NCBI GenBank assembly: GCA_003024785.1
Contig: PUQB01000064.1
Coordinates: forward strand, 558,001 to 622,000
Origin: Selaginella tamariscina
Taxonomy: Eukaryota; Streptophyta; Lycopodiopsida; Selaginellales; Selaginellaceae
Reading direction: 5' to 3'
Length of the DNA: 64,000 nucleotides
Position numbers and translations under genes: made by a program. How positions within the stretch are numbered: position 1 is the first letter of the stretch; each line of letters begins with the position of its first letter. Under the pieces are notes generated by a model that did no database searches, had not been told where the DNA came from, and saw only the letters and a program-made list of their open reading frames with translations. Shown piece after piece: positions 1-11,699 of the stretch.

Positions 1-560
1 AGCCTCCTAAGAAAGGAGTAGGTAAGAGCCCCCTATTGTATTTCATCCATTCTGCACTTAGTGCCATAGTTTTAAATGAAGGGCCAAACACATGGCAACA
101 TGAGGCTGCCAAGTGGTGGTCTAGCATCATCCCCATGACACTAAGTCTTTTGAGACAAACCAGAGAGTCTAGCTTAAATGCTTATGTGAAGGACATAGGG
201 TTCCACCCTAAGTTCTCTAAAGTGACTATCCTCAAGACCTCAAAGAATAACACAATGAGACCTAGATAAACTCATGCCCTAAATCTCATCAAAAAGACAT
301 GTACCCCCATGACAAAGCTAAGTCATCATCACTTACCATTTGAGGCATCACCCTCACTCAAAAATATAACCCCTATAGGGTGGGCTTACCCTGACATACC
401 CTCACATGTTGGAAGTTTGGGTGGCACAAAGGGTGTGCCTTAATGACATAAGATATGTTCATGTTGGTTAAGAGCAAGAAATAAGAAACCTCTTAATCTC
501 TAGAATGCTTACTCCACACCTATCTTACTTAATATACATGACATAGCTCCCTCCCCCCAC
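1..560 (-). mobile_element. LTR fragment, family 2 (reverse orientation)
   Basis: By eye this runs collinear with 52,395-53,170. Both have the 'cacatgg.aac' start, a 'gctgccaagtgg' block, then 'catacccccrtgaaaaagcta'-like and 'gaggcatcacc'-like blocks in the same order. The copies at 24.5-26.1 kb and 28.65-29.7 kb carry the same blocks inverted. No coding capacity is expected. The fragment is cut by the window start. Confidence 0.6.
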
Positions 561-1750
561 CCCCACTATATTAGGGTTAGTGAGTTTATACAAATGACCA
601 TCTACTACCCCAACGAGTTAAGGCGTGGAGTTAGGTCAACCATAGAGATCAACACCAAACTCACCCAACTGCATCAAACGCATATCCAAGCTGGAATTTT
701 CCTAACTTTCCTCCACCATGTGCTACTATGGAACTTTGGGATGTTTCTACGTCCCAAGTACATGGACCATCGCAACATCCAGGTAAGGGCCACCCATTTC
801 TAACCACCCCATTAGCAGCACTCCATGTAGATCATTGGGCCTCTAGTCGGACCTCCATGAGTTAGACATTGGTAAGCAAACATCGAGCATAGACATATTA
901 ACACCACCTAAGCACTCAATTGGCCATGCAAGGATAATCCTCCAATACACATGGAGTTCATAGTGGCTAATCAAGTAGCAACTCATAAAAAGATTGAACA
1001 TCAAGAGTCAGTTCATTAAAACCGCTTGACATCAATGAATATGAATGACCAAGAGGTTGCAACAATAAGTTAGAGTCCCATGGATGCCACAATCAGCACT
1101 TGCATCACCAACTCAAGGCCATCACTCAAATGTTGCAAGATTGTTTAGGATGCACCACCAAATGGTCTCGCACGATGACAAGTCAAATCCATCGAATGAC
1201 CAGAAAATGGCAATGAAGACTGACAACGACAACAAAAGGCCAACCTCGCACCAATGAAGACAAAGAAAGGTATAAAGAACCCCAACAACATCCTAATGAG
1301 TTTCTTGGTGTAGAGGAATGCATGGGAATGAACAACACATGATTGACAGACCCACCACAGCATGACCCATGGAGAGGGTTGGGAGAGATGGTTGTACAAA
1401 GGGAGTCTTTTACCTGCTCTCGATGTAGGAGAGAAAACAAATTTGAAGAGACTTTGAGCAAAGTTGCTGGAATTGCATTTAAGGAGTACCTTGCAGTGAG
1501 GAGACCTCATGCTGGAGGACCCCAAGGAATAGGAAGCTTGTGTTGGAGGTAATGAACTTGGAGCATTGATGACAATTAATGGAGCAACATTGCAAACTAG
1601 AAGTCCAACATACCCAAGGGAGTTGGGAACACCATGTAGAGAATCCAGCATATGGATGCCTAGAAAGAAGGAATGAAGAGCCTCTCATGGAAGGACCACA
1701 AGGGGCAGGTTGATGACCCCAAGGAGGAGGCCTCCACACCAAGACTTCAA
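561..1750. other. No gene recognised
   Basis: Short open frames on both strands have no recognisable domain and no believable splice sites. Composition resembles the retroelement-derived sequence on either side. Probably degenerate transposon DNA. Confidence 0.4.
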
Positions 1751-3780
1751 CAAGTCTAACAACCCATGGTGAGTATTAGCACAATGGCTTGAGGCCTAGG
1801 AATGCTAGGCAGCATATGGGAAGACCACAAGTGAGGAGGCACCTAGACGTTAGTGAGTTGATAGACTATGAGGTATCGGGTGAAGGGAGTACCACAAAGG
1901 GAGCAACCCAACAGTGTGGATGTTAGGCCAAGTTAAGATGTTAATTTTGTTCTAGAGAAGAGCAACCCAAACATGCCATTTGAATGCACATATGAGTACC
2001 ACTTGACATGGCCTATCAAGCTCACCACAGCATGTGTAGATACTAAAGGATGAGGAGATTTCGTCTTATGGCAAGGGGAATCTGCCTAGGTGGGCAAAGA
2101 CCGAGGAGATTCTAATTAGGTTTGGGTGGTGCCACAACATGAGAGGATGTCATCTATGCAAGTACCATGTCACCATTAGAGGGAGTGGCGACCTAAAGGA
2201 AAACCTTGAGGGACGGAGCCCATCATCATCACCAGCCTTGCGGGAAGGGCTAAGGCTATAGAACAAAGCTTCTTGGAGTTCTAAGACATCTTGTGCAGCT
2301 CATAGAACTGGCTTGGTCTCCTCTTTCTTGGCTCCTTGAAATGTGGGCAATGGTACTACCATTGCGCCTTTCTACATCATGTCGAGTCCTCTTGCCAAGA
2401 CTGACACAAGGTCTTCACCTTTGACCCTTTGGCTTCTAAGGTGATTTTGCAACTAACTCCTTGGCCTTGGTTGTGCTGGGGCTGTCTTTTATTCCCACAT
2501 ATGAGTTCTATAGAAGCATGTTCACCTGCATACTAGAAAAGAAGGCCCATGCATGGTGGATGTGGTTCCAAAAGGCCAATGACAAATTCTGCTAGATCGT
2601 GGTTTTTTTTGACACAAAAGGTAGCAGTATTCATTGATGACTACACCATTCACATGCTTGGGTACATGGCTTGTTTGATAAACTCACCAATCGATTTGAC
2701 CAAGAAGATGTGGTATTAAAAAGAACTATGATTGCAAATCCTCAAGTGGATTGAGCTAAATGATGACATGACATTTGACAAGCTTCTCAAGTACACAAAG
2801 AAAGCAAAGAAGCATTAGAAGAAGGAGAAGGTTAGGTTAGACAATGAGTTTACAAGAGACAATGAGTATCTTTTGGATGTAACAAAGAGGGGGGAAGGAC
2901 CAATGCACTATGCCATACCACAAGAGCGAAACCCATGGAAGAAAAAAAGGGGACATCAATCAAGAAGGCTAAACTTGCTGCCACCTTGGCCAAGATGTGG
3001 TCTACAACATTCAAAGATTCCATACCACTGACAAATGCTACAAGCTAGCAGAGCTCGTAAACAAAACAAGGCCCCATCCCATGATTAGTTCTTACTTGAA
3101 ATGTTGTCATGCATCTCCTTTGATGAATATGTGGCTAACCTAGTGAAACAACTAGGAGGACATGACTATTAACTCATGCCTTTAACATTGGGATGAACTA
3201 CACCTATGAGTGGATGGTGAACCTTTGCCTGAGTGGCTTTAATGGGTTTCTTCCTTGAGACTATATTTATGGGTGACATGGATAGAATTTCTTAAAACTA
3301 CTTATGGGTTCTCCTAATGAATCTCCGCATTGAGGATCTGATTATGATGATTAAGACTAGTGAGGGTTATTAATTAATTTACTTCTTAATGAGGGGTTAA
3401 TGCATCAAATTTAAGGTAAGGAACACCCAAGCCGCTATGGTTGTGAACCATTTTCCAACCTAGTTTATGAATTAAAGAAACTATGTTGGAGGCTTATGGG
3501 GCATATCTAATTTAGTGGAACTAATCATCACCAATTTGTGAATGCATGGTTGACTTCAATCTAGCCTTGGATTGTGAGTTGGGTTGTTCCCTCGTGGATA
3601 CTAGTCATTGCTTGGTTCTTTGTTATGATCCATGGGAAGAAGTAGAATGGATTACATGCATAATTAATCAAATGAGAGAAAATTATCATAAAGCTTTTAT
3701 CTTGAATACATTTTTTTTTAAGGGATGCCTCTATTAGGGAAAGACCTTGTGCATTCTAATGTTGTGGCCATATAAATGTA
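1750..3780 (+). pseudogene. Degenerate retroelement gag-like polyprotein
   Basis: Plus-strand translation gives protein-like patches broken by stops and frame changes. At about 2,533-2,596 a patch reads LEKKAHAWWMWFQKANDKFC, with the A..WW pattern common in retrotransposon gag. At about 2,840-2,960 a charged patch includes FTRDNEYLLDV and AIPQERNPWKKK. No protease, reverse transcriptase or zinc knuckle was found. Family is unassigned; the gag reading rests on the first patch and on the repeat-rich surroundings. Confidence 0.35.
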
Positions 3781-5043
3781 AGGATATTGTGAGGTAGTGT
3801 GATGTATGACAGTGGATGTTAAGAAGCATTGATAAAATTATAATCAATAAAACTGCAAGAAAATGTATGTTTTCTAAAGCTTAAAACAATTATAAAATAT
3901 AGTATATGTAATATTCATAATTATAATCAACTCTTTAATAATAGTACCAAATTATTTCCTTAAACTATATAAATTATAAAAGATATGAAAGATTAATCAT
4001 ATAAGATTTTGTGTATATATATATATATATATAATATATTATATATATATATATATAATATATATATTATATATATTATTACTAGTGCAAAATCTTAATT
4101 AATGTTATATTTAAATCTTAGTATTTTAATAACAACATAAACATTTATATAATATATCTCTCATATTCTTTAATAACTTTTATATTAGGCCCATCCAATC
4201 TTTACCCTTTACTTTTATAATGTTATTAATTTTTTGTCCACCAATGCTATAATTTATTAAATGGTCAATTACAAAAAACAAAGGTTCTAAAGAATATTTT
4301 GTATTTAAATATATATTTTTAAATAATATTCTTTCTTTAAACATATATTATTCTAAAGATTTTTTTTAATATTAAAATTATTAATTAAATAACTAAAATT
4401 ACTAATTATTAAGAAATGGGACTATAAATATATTCATTTTAGTTACAACGTGTATATTTCATGGCACATGGCATTCATATAGAAAGCAAATTTTAATAAT
4501 ATTTATTGAGTATATAAACAATGAGATTATTCTTGTTAGTGTTTTATATAAATGACCCTGTCACTATTACACACCTCAAATGAGCATTAGGTTATAGGAC
4601 CAACCCTTGGCCTAGTGAGGAGCCAAGGTACTTAGTTGAAATAACAAACCCTCATGTTGGGGTCAATCCTTACACTAACCCTAACCCTGGGGTTGACAAA
4701 AGTGATCCCAAATTTTATTAAAAATAAAATGGTAGGTCCTTTAAATGTGTACCATGAACTCGAATTCCACATGTGTGTAACAACACTAAGAGAACTTGGC
4801 CACGAGCTCAAAATTTGCATGTGTGTAACAATATTGGGTGAGCCTTGCATGTAACAATGTTGAGTGAGCATGGCCATGAACTCAGGCAAGAAAGAAGATG
4901 AGAACCTAAGGCCATAATGAACCACAACTCAATGCCTTAAACTCAAACCCAGGCTTACTTTGGGGAAGAACTCAAGCTAACCTTGGGGACAAACTCGAAC
5001 TGACCTTGGACGCAAACTCAAATAGAGTTCAGACTTGACACTT
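3781..5043. other. AT-rich intergenic DNA
   Basis: Very AT-rich DNA without a gene. It includes an alternating (AT)n tract near 4,013-4,080. Around 4,435-4,455 there is a 'ttttagttacaac' end resembling the ends of the dispersed repeat at 23,935 and 50,555. Confidence 0.5.
4013..4080. repeat. (AT)n microsatellite
   Basis: Nearly uninterrupted alternating AT/TA sequence, self-complementary and able to form a hairpin. Confidence 0.9.
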
Positions 5044-5465
5044 GAGACGTGGTTCCTCCTTGAGCAAGTGATGGTCATTAGGATGCTTGTCATAACATGG
5101 AGGATGATTCTTTTTTAGGCACTATGTGTTCCTCGAGATGCTATGGTAGAGACTTGGAGGGTGAATCCTCCTTGGACAAGTGGTGTTCTTCGAAATGCTT
5201 GTCACAACATAGAGGGTGATTCCTCCTTAGGCACGATATGTTTCCTATAATGCTATGGCCAAATGGAAGGTGGTTCCTCCTTTTGACGAGTGGCGTTCGT
5301 TGGAATGCTTATCACATGATTCCTCCTTACACATGATGTGTTCCTCGGGATTGAAACTTAAAGGGTGGCTCCTTGGATGAGTGGTATTCCTTGGGATGCT
5401 TGCCATAAGCATGATGTGTTACATGGCCGAGACTTGAAGGGTGATTCCTCCTTGAATGGATTTGA
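5044..5465. repeat. Dimeric tandem repeat, about 55-bp A/B monomers
   Basis: Two alternating monomers each begin with a GRTTCCTCCTT-like core. Cores are near 5,051, 5,105, 5,163, 5,218, 5,272, 5,318, 5,367 and 5,442. The A monomer carries 'aagtgg...ttc..ggaatgcttgtca'; the B monomer carries 'aggcac.atrtgtt.cct'. The A+B pair makes a higher-order unit of about 110-115 bp. The last units are shortened by deletion. Confidence 0.7.
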
Positions 5466-7874
5466 TGAGTTGTCCTTTATCAAATGGGTAGTCAAAACGA
5501 ATACATAGATGATATGACATGAGCATTTTTTGGCCTTGGCATGAGCTTTTGCTTATAGAAGGATGGTGAATTGATACTAGGTGAGTTAAATGGGTTCATC
5601 CCTAGAGACTTCTTTTTAAGGTCCTTGGATCTGAGAGGCAACTTTGGTGGGTTGAAAGGAGTCATGAATACATCTTTCTTGTGTGAAGGATGATAGATGC
5701 TTAAGCAAAGTAACAAGGACTAATGAATGGTGGGCAAAGATAGTCAAATCAAACAAGGGTCCCTTTACCCTTATATTGATAAGGGTTGAAAGTCTAAAAG
5801 TGGACTCAAATGTGGATTTTGTAAGGTGAACATTTGGAGTGCAACAATCACTGTTACACATGGGTATCTAATCTATAGAGCTTTTAATTTCATTTCACAT
5901 GACAAATGTAAACAATTTCATTCGCTACCTTGGACTTCATATTCTTCATAATGCACATTACAAGGTTAATGTGCAAGGTTATATTTTTGTATCTGTCTTA
6001 AGTACATATATCATATTCACTTGTACATATCCATTTAGAAATTTTTGAACACTCTACTTTAAAACATTAATGCCCTTGTTTCAAATTTTTCATATTCCAA
6101 TTTAATATGTACTCTTATGTATTTAGCTAGTATATCTAGACCCGACATAGCTCTTGGTGTAGTATGTCTAAGGTCAACATATGCAAAATGCATTGATTTG
6201 CAAAAAACTTGTGTTTAAATATTTCATTTCTGTTGTATTCTAAATTAGTAGATATATAGATATTAATTTTGCCTCCAATGATAACGGTCTTTTATAGTTG
6301 GTGTTTTTTTTTTGTAGTTACTTGGAAATGCAAAAATAAAGTGGTTTTACTTTCACACCATAAACAAAATTTCAAGTTTTGCAAACTTTTGGCAATATTT
6401 GATTGAACACTTGTGTATCTATTTTTCTATTTAATAATAATCATCGACATGCTTTATAAATCACCAAAAATACTTTGAAATAACACCACACTAAACACAC
6501 GAAAGTGCATGACTTTGGGTTGATAAACTAGATTGAGTTGATAGACTAGACTATGGAAAGGACCATAAAACCTACAGTATAAACCCATCCAAATTGTTGT
6601 TCTCACGAAACGGAGCAGAACTTGGTTGTATCTCTAAACTTGTGAGGTGGAGTATACAAAAGTTTAAATTGTCTAGGATGCGTAGGACCTTGGGAGACTA
6701 TTCAGCGTCTTTAGCTCGAGGGGAGCAAGCCTTTTTAGGCTGGGTAGCTTGAGGTTGACTTTCAGGCGTTGTTTGGCTTGAGGGGCCAACAAAGCAAATG
6801 TTTTGCTCATGTTCAGTGGAGCGTTAGCTGCAGGGATTATGCCGTTCTGGGCGGCTGTATATGTATGTGTGTGTGTTTTGTAGCCACATGCAACACTGCA
6901 GCGAGGAACCACCAGATGGGGAGTTGCTTACTGTTTAAAGCAGCAGATCCGAGTTCATTACCCTAAGTTCTTAGATCTAATGAAAATTAGCCTGACATCT
7001 ATATATATAAATAGATAGATAGAGTGTGTTTGTGAACACTGAGGTTCATGCTCCCCATTTTCCATTGGTTTCCTTTTCCTTGAGGTTTTGGGGATTCACG
7101 GACCAACCGATTCTTATATATTTCCAGACTATTATATAAACAAGCCTCTACATGTTTATGGTAGATAGTTGGTGTTGGATGTGGTTTCCAAGATTGCAAT
7201 CCTGCCAGTACCTCAATCACTGCAATGCTGCATCAATGAAGCACAAGGTGCTCCACCGGTGAATACAGCTGTGAGGCAAGCTGTTACCAATAGTACCACA
7301 TGACTTGGAGACATTCCTTGGTCTTGCATGAGAACAATGTTGAAATTTGTCATACATGTAGAACCATGACGCAGCCGAGTCCATCGAAGTTGTCAAGTGC
7401 ATGTAAAAGCAACGTCGTCATCCACCTGTCCATATAGATGGGAAGTTTGACTTGCCTCCAAGATACCGTGAAGATAGTGGCTTCTCTTCGGTGCCCGCGG
7501 ACTGATTTGCAGAAGAGAAATCAGAGCATCCATAAACTATTTGCATCTTGATGCCAGCGTGACGGGCTGAACAAGCTCCCTTCTAGACCCCACCCGGCTT
7601 ATTATCTACCAAAGTTCAAACCTATTCTCTGGATGCGCTCTCTCAAAAATTGGCGCTTGCTCCATTGAAAGCAGAATTAAACTGTTTAGAAACTCGGCCA
7701 CGACTGGCAAGTGGCAGGCGTTTTCGACGCATTGATTGCAAACAAGGGTACTATTGCCCTGGTCAATATCGGGATCGGGCTTTCAATCTTCTAGCACCAA
7801 TTGATAAGTAATCGTGACATAGATAAAATTGAGAAGAAGCAGCAGTGATTGACTGATCGGTTGATGGGTGGATA
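5466..7874. other. Intergenic; upstream region of the EDR4-like gene
   Basis: Several short frames on both strands lack domains, conserved motifs or exon-like structure. The GC content rises from about 6,600 towards the gene island. The last 200-300 bases probably hold the promoter and 5' UTR of the EDR4-like gene, but no convincing TATA box was found. Confidence 0.4.
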
Positions 7875-9851
7875 ATGACGAGGATTGTCCATTGCCCCGG
7901 TTGTAAAGTGCTGCTTGTGGAGCCGACTGCAGGCATTGCCATCTACCAGTGTGGAAATTGTTCCAAGGTGCTTTGTGGTAAGTAACAATCAGCTGGTTTT
8001 CTTCATTGACTTGACTTACTTGACTTTGTACATTGCAGCAAAATATGCTGTTCAATCCTCAACATCCGTAGATAAGGCAGAAGGCCAGACACCATTGCAC
8101 AGGCAACGAGATCCTAGTAAGGCAGCAACAACTTATGCAGACGCAAATGACAACTCTTCTCCTCTGGATGCGCCTGGCCTCCGCTCTGAAGCACCACTTG
8201 CTTCCTCTCTTTTGCAAGACATACAGAAGTTGGCAATAGATGCATTTCCGGCTAATGCCGGCCAGAATGGATGCACAGCCGATGGGGCTGAAAGCAAGTT
8301 CGAATTTCAAAGCCAGGTTGTGGCAAGCGACCAAGCGTGGGAATGTGAAGCAGGTAATTATCGCCCTGAAGTTGAGGTCGACAAACTTGCCAGAATGGCT
8401 CAACAACTTGTGAAGTTCAAGTAAACAGTTCCCTGGAAGAACTAAGGCGACCATCACTGCAAATAACAGATATGCATTATCATGCAAATGACAGTGCATA
8501 TCGCAGGAGAAGTTCCAACTTAGGAGTAGATCACCCAATCAGGAAGTCTCATCCTCCACTGGAGTTGCCTTATGTTGTGTGTCAGCATTGTAAAAAGTTG
8601 CTGAAAGTGCCCCTCAATCTTCCGAAAAACCAATTCAGAAACTGCGATGTGGAGCTTGTCAGAGGATCTCCAGATTCTCCGTAGGCCTTGATGCCGCACA
8701 TGGTAGCTCAAGCTCCTCGTCCTTGAACTTGGTGCCAAGCAGCATGGAACCTGTAACAACTGTATCAGACACGGAGAGCGAACAGTCGGTGACAGCTTAC
8801 AACTACGTCAAAGAGGCAAATAATGGTCACAAGAGAGAGATGGTGAACAACCTTAAACTAGATATGCTGACGAGTTCACCAGTTGAAAGCTCGCCAAGTC
8901 GAGGATCTGCTCCTGCATCCTTCCACCATCCTGCACGTTTGGCTGGATCAGGCAGCAAGGGCTATGAGTCTGCTCCAGAGTTCATCTCAACAAGGGCCAG
9001 CGATGTCAGTCACCACGTCTCATTGTCATATGGGGGTGCTAAGACAACAGATTCCCGGGACAGCAACGATCAGAGCCTTCCTGTGGCCCATGCCTGCATG
9101 AACTCTTTGGCTACGAGTCACCATCCCAGTTCTTCAGTAGAGTTGGAACACATGAGCAACAAATGAGCAAGGCCAGTCCAGGAAGCACCAAGGGCATCAA
9201 GAGATTACTGATTAGGAGCATTGGAGATATTGGTAAACACCACCATGCTCAGCCCATGATGGTGAAGATCAATGGCAAAGTCATACCTAATCATCTAGTG
9301 AGAAAAGCAGAAGAGCAAGCCGGACCCATTCATCCAGGCTCTTATTGGTAGGCTTATGTAAGCAATCCTTTTTTCTTCCCAACCACATTTTCCATGTGTA
9401 GGTACGACCACCGTGCTGGGTTTTGGGGGGTGATGGGAGGGCCATGCATCGGGATTGTCCCTGTAAGTTGTGCCACTACCTACTTGTCCGATTCCTGAAA
9501 ATTTTCTTTTGCAACAGCCTTTTATCGAAGAGTTCAAACATCCAATGCAGGTGAGCTGTGCCGGAGGGAAGACGGGCGTTCTTGTGAACGGGAGAGAACT
9601 TCATCAGCAGGACCTGGACGTGTTGATTAAACGGGGTCTACCAGCCACAACTAATGCCGCATACGCCATCGACATTGACGGGACAGTGACTGATCTATAT
9701 ACAGAGACCGTGATTAAGTGCCTGGGAAAGCTTGCACCTTCGTAAGTGTGTTGTCTTGGTTTTTATTCCATTTGACTCGACTTAAGTATCGTTCAGGATG
9801 GAGAAGCGAGGCTCTGGGTTTGGAATGTATCCACTGTCGCGCGGACTTTAG
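7875..9851 (+). CDS. EDR4-like / DUF3133 zinc-ribbon protein, frame-broken
   Basis: Related to plant ENHANCED DISEASE RESISTANCE 4 and 'extra-large G-like (DUF3133)' proteins, whose angiosperm members are linked to immune signalling and membrane traffic. Exons read as 7,875-7,977, 8,039-9,347, 9,402-9,462, 9,518-9,741 and 9,797-9,851, with GT-AG introns of 54-61 nt. The N-terminus is a zinc ribbon, CPGCKVLLV...YQCGNCSKVLC. A DUF3133 ribbon follows at 8,560-8,690 (PYVVCQHCKKLLKVP, then LRCGACQRISRFSV). The C-terminus has the family's GPIHPGSYWYDHRAGFWGVM and VLVNGRELHQQDLDVL blocks. About 584 residues. The frame changes near 8,640 (an A missing in TTCAGAAACTG), near 9,160, and near 8,420; the last could instead be a 62-nt intron at 8,354-8,415. 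Start chosen because the ribbon follows at once. The family is clear; the exact protein is not. Confidence 0.85.
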
Positions 9852-10019
9852 CTTGTGTTTGCAGGTAAAATAGCTAATAGGACGTGCTGTTATTTTATAT
9901 ACATACTAGCTATGCAAGACAAAAGAAGATATAGTTTTGAAACTGAAAGGATATTCTGTCGTGTTGGTGAGTATATACTCTGAAGCGCGCCAGTGACAAG
10001 GGAAGAATGTGGGCAAGGT

Positions 10020-11010
10020 ATGGATCAGCGGAGGGGTGCCAAGGTTGCCTATGTGAAGGAGAGACGGTCGGTGACATTCACGAGCAAAGAGATTCCTACT
10101 GCCCTCGGAAAGCTGGTCCATTCTCCACCGGCCAAAAATGAGCACTGGTACCGGAAAAAGTTGCAGGAGCGAGAGCAGGACCTGGAGAAGCAGAAGAACA
10201 CTGGCTGGAGGGTGAATGATCTGCGTGCCAACAAGAATGGGTTCCATCATAATGTTTACTGGGTAACTGGAGACATTTTTCGTGGCAACTGGAAACACAG
10301 CAAAAAGGAAGGTCTCTAGTGTGCTATTCCTGCTCCGCTTTTGCTGACCTTGTTCCCAATCGTTATAGGAAGTGGCATCCAGAGCTTTTGCACTGGCAAC
10401 AGATATGAAGGTGACTGGAAGAACAATAAGCGAGAAGGTTACGGTACCTTTTTCATTCAAGAAAATGGAAGATACCGGGTTGTATACAAAGGCCATTGGA
10501 AATCCGGACAGCTGCATGTAAGATTCGAGCGGTTTGTCGTTTGTCCCTTCACTTTGACCAGTTATACAGGGCCCAGGATACCTTCACTGCGGGCATGGCG
10601 AAGTGTACGAAGGCAACTTTGAGAACGGTATGAGGAGCGGCTATGGAAGGCAGACGTACTGGTGTGCCAACAAGAGTAAGAGCTATGACATATACATTGG
10701 GCAATGGCAGTTGGACAAGCGAGAAGGCATAGGCACCTTGACAATGGGTAGAGAGTGAGTGCGTGCGTGCATGTGTTTGTTGGACCAACTTTTGGCTTGG
10801 TTTCCAGTGAATGGTGATATCTACGAGGGCTCCTTCTCAAACGATAAGAAGCATGGCAAGGGCGTCTTTTACTACACCAAGTCCAACTGCAAATATCAAG
10901 GCTTGTGGAAGGAAGACGTAGCCATTTGTGGCACTTACTCGAAGCTTGATGAGTTTGAGTTGGTTCCTCTGTCACGACTTGAAATCATGGTTTGGAGACC
11001 ACCTTATTGA
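10020..11010 (+). CDS. MORN-repeat protein, MORN3-like
   Basis: Four exons (10,020-10,311, 10,369-10,517, 10,570-10,747, 10,808-11,010) with introns of 52-60 nt join in frame to about 273 residues. After a basic N-terminus and a short charged helix come MORN units: GDIFRGNWKHSKKEG, NRYEGDWKNNKREGYG, YKGHWKSG, EVYEGNFENGMRSGYG, DIYIGQWQLDKREGIG, GDIYEGSFSNDKKHGKG and CKYQGLWKEDVAICGTY. Order, length and the 'KCGT'-like last unit match animal MORN3, a sperm/flagellar protein. A flagellar role here is inference. It starts 168 bp after the EDR4-like gene on the same strand. The third donor (G|gtagag at 10,748) is chosen to keep frame; a stronger gtgagt 7 nt on would not. No frame breaks. The last ~15 residues are unlike MORN3, so a further 3' exon is possible. 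Confidence 0.8.
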
Positions 11011-11699
11011 TCTTGAAATTGAAACAGACCATAGCACATGCTAGACAGCAGACTTATTATTTTCTTGCAATATATACAAACGGAACTCCACAGCTTCACT
11101 GTCACAGCATTCAATGGCTATTCCACGCTTGCAACATTGCGCTGCAGCTTGATGTAGTCCCGAAGAGTTCACTAATTGTTTCATATTCCACGGCAACAAC
11201 ACCGTGGTCTACACAACGCCCGTAGAAACCTGTGAAGTAGGAAATTAGGAAGAAGGCTTGTTAACTTACACCCGAATACAGCTGGGCATCGTGTCCAGTG
11301 GCCTCAACAGCTCAGCGGACTGGCAGAAACTCCAGCAGAACATTTTCAATGGGTGGTCTTCTGTACATTGCACCACATCAGCAGACCGATAAAGAGAGGA
11401 AATTAAGGTTGCTGTCCCAGACCGATCAAAAAGAGGAAATTCGCTCTTTCAAGCGAGCTTCGTGCCATCACTTGAAAAGTCAGCCTACGGAAGCTAATCA
11501 AGTTTGTACGAATTTTCGAGCGCCGAACCCAAATCCTGAGTAACCAATTGTCTTATCAAAATTCTTTGACATCAATTTTTGAACTCATGTCACATTTTTT
11601 AATACCATCAATAATGACCTCTTATTCCTTAAGTTGGACATTTAATGGAATGGAATAGGGTCTGGTTGTCCTTCTGAGATAAGTGGATTTCCACTTTTG
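11011..11699. other. No gene recognised
   Basis: Probably the 3' UTR and downstream flank of the MORN gene. Short frames of about 80 codons show no domain. The sequence becomes AT-rich from 11,550. Confidence 0.4.

Noticed and set aside
1145-1742. 168-codon minus-strand open frame with overlapping frames
   Set aside because: No recognisable domain, no neighbouring exons, and surrounding DNA is retroelement-like; open by chance.
9906-10517. 203-codon minus-strand open frame
   Set aside because: It lies wholly antisense to the MORN3-like exons and their intron, and has no domain.
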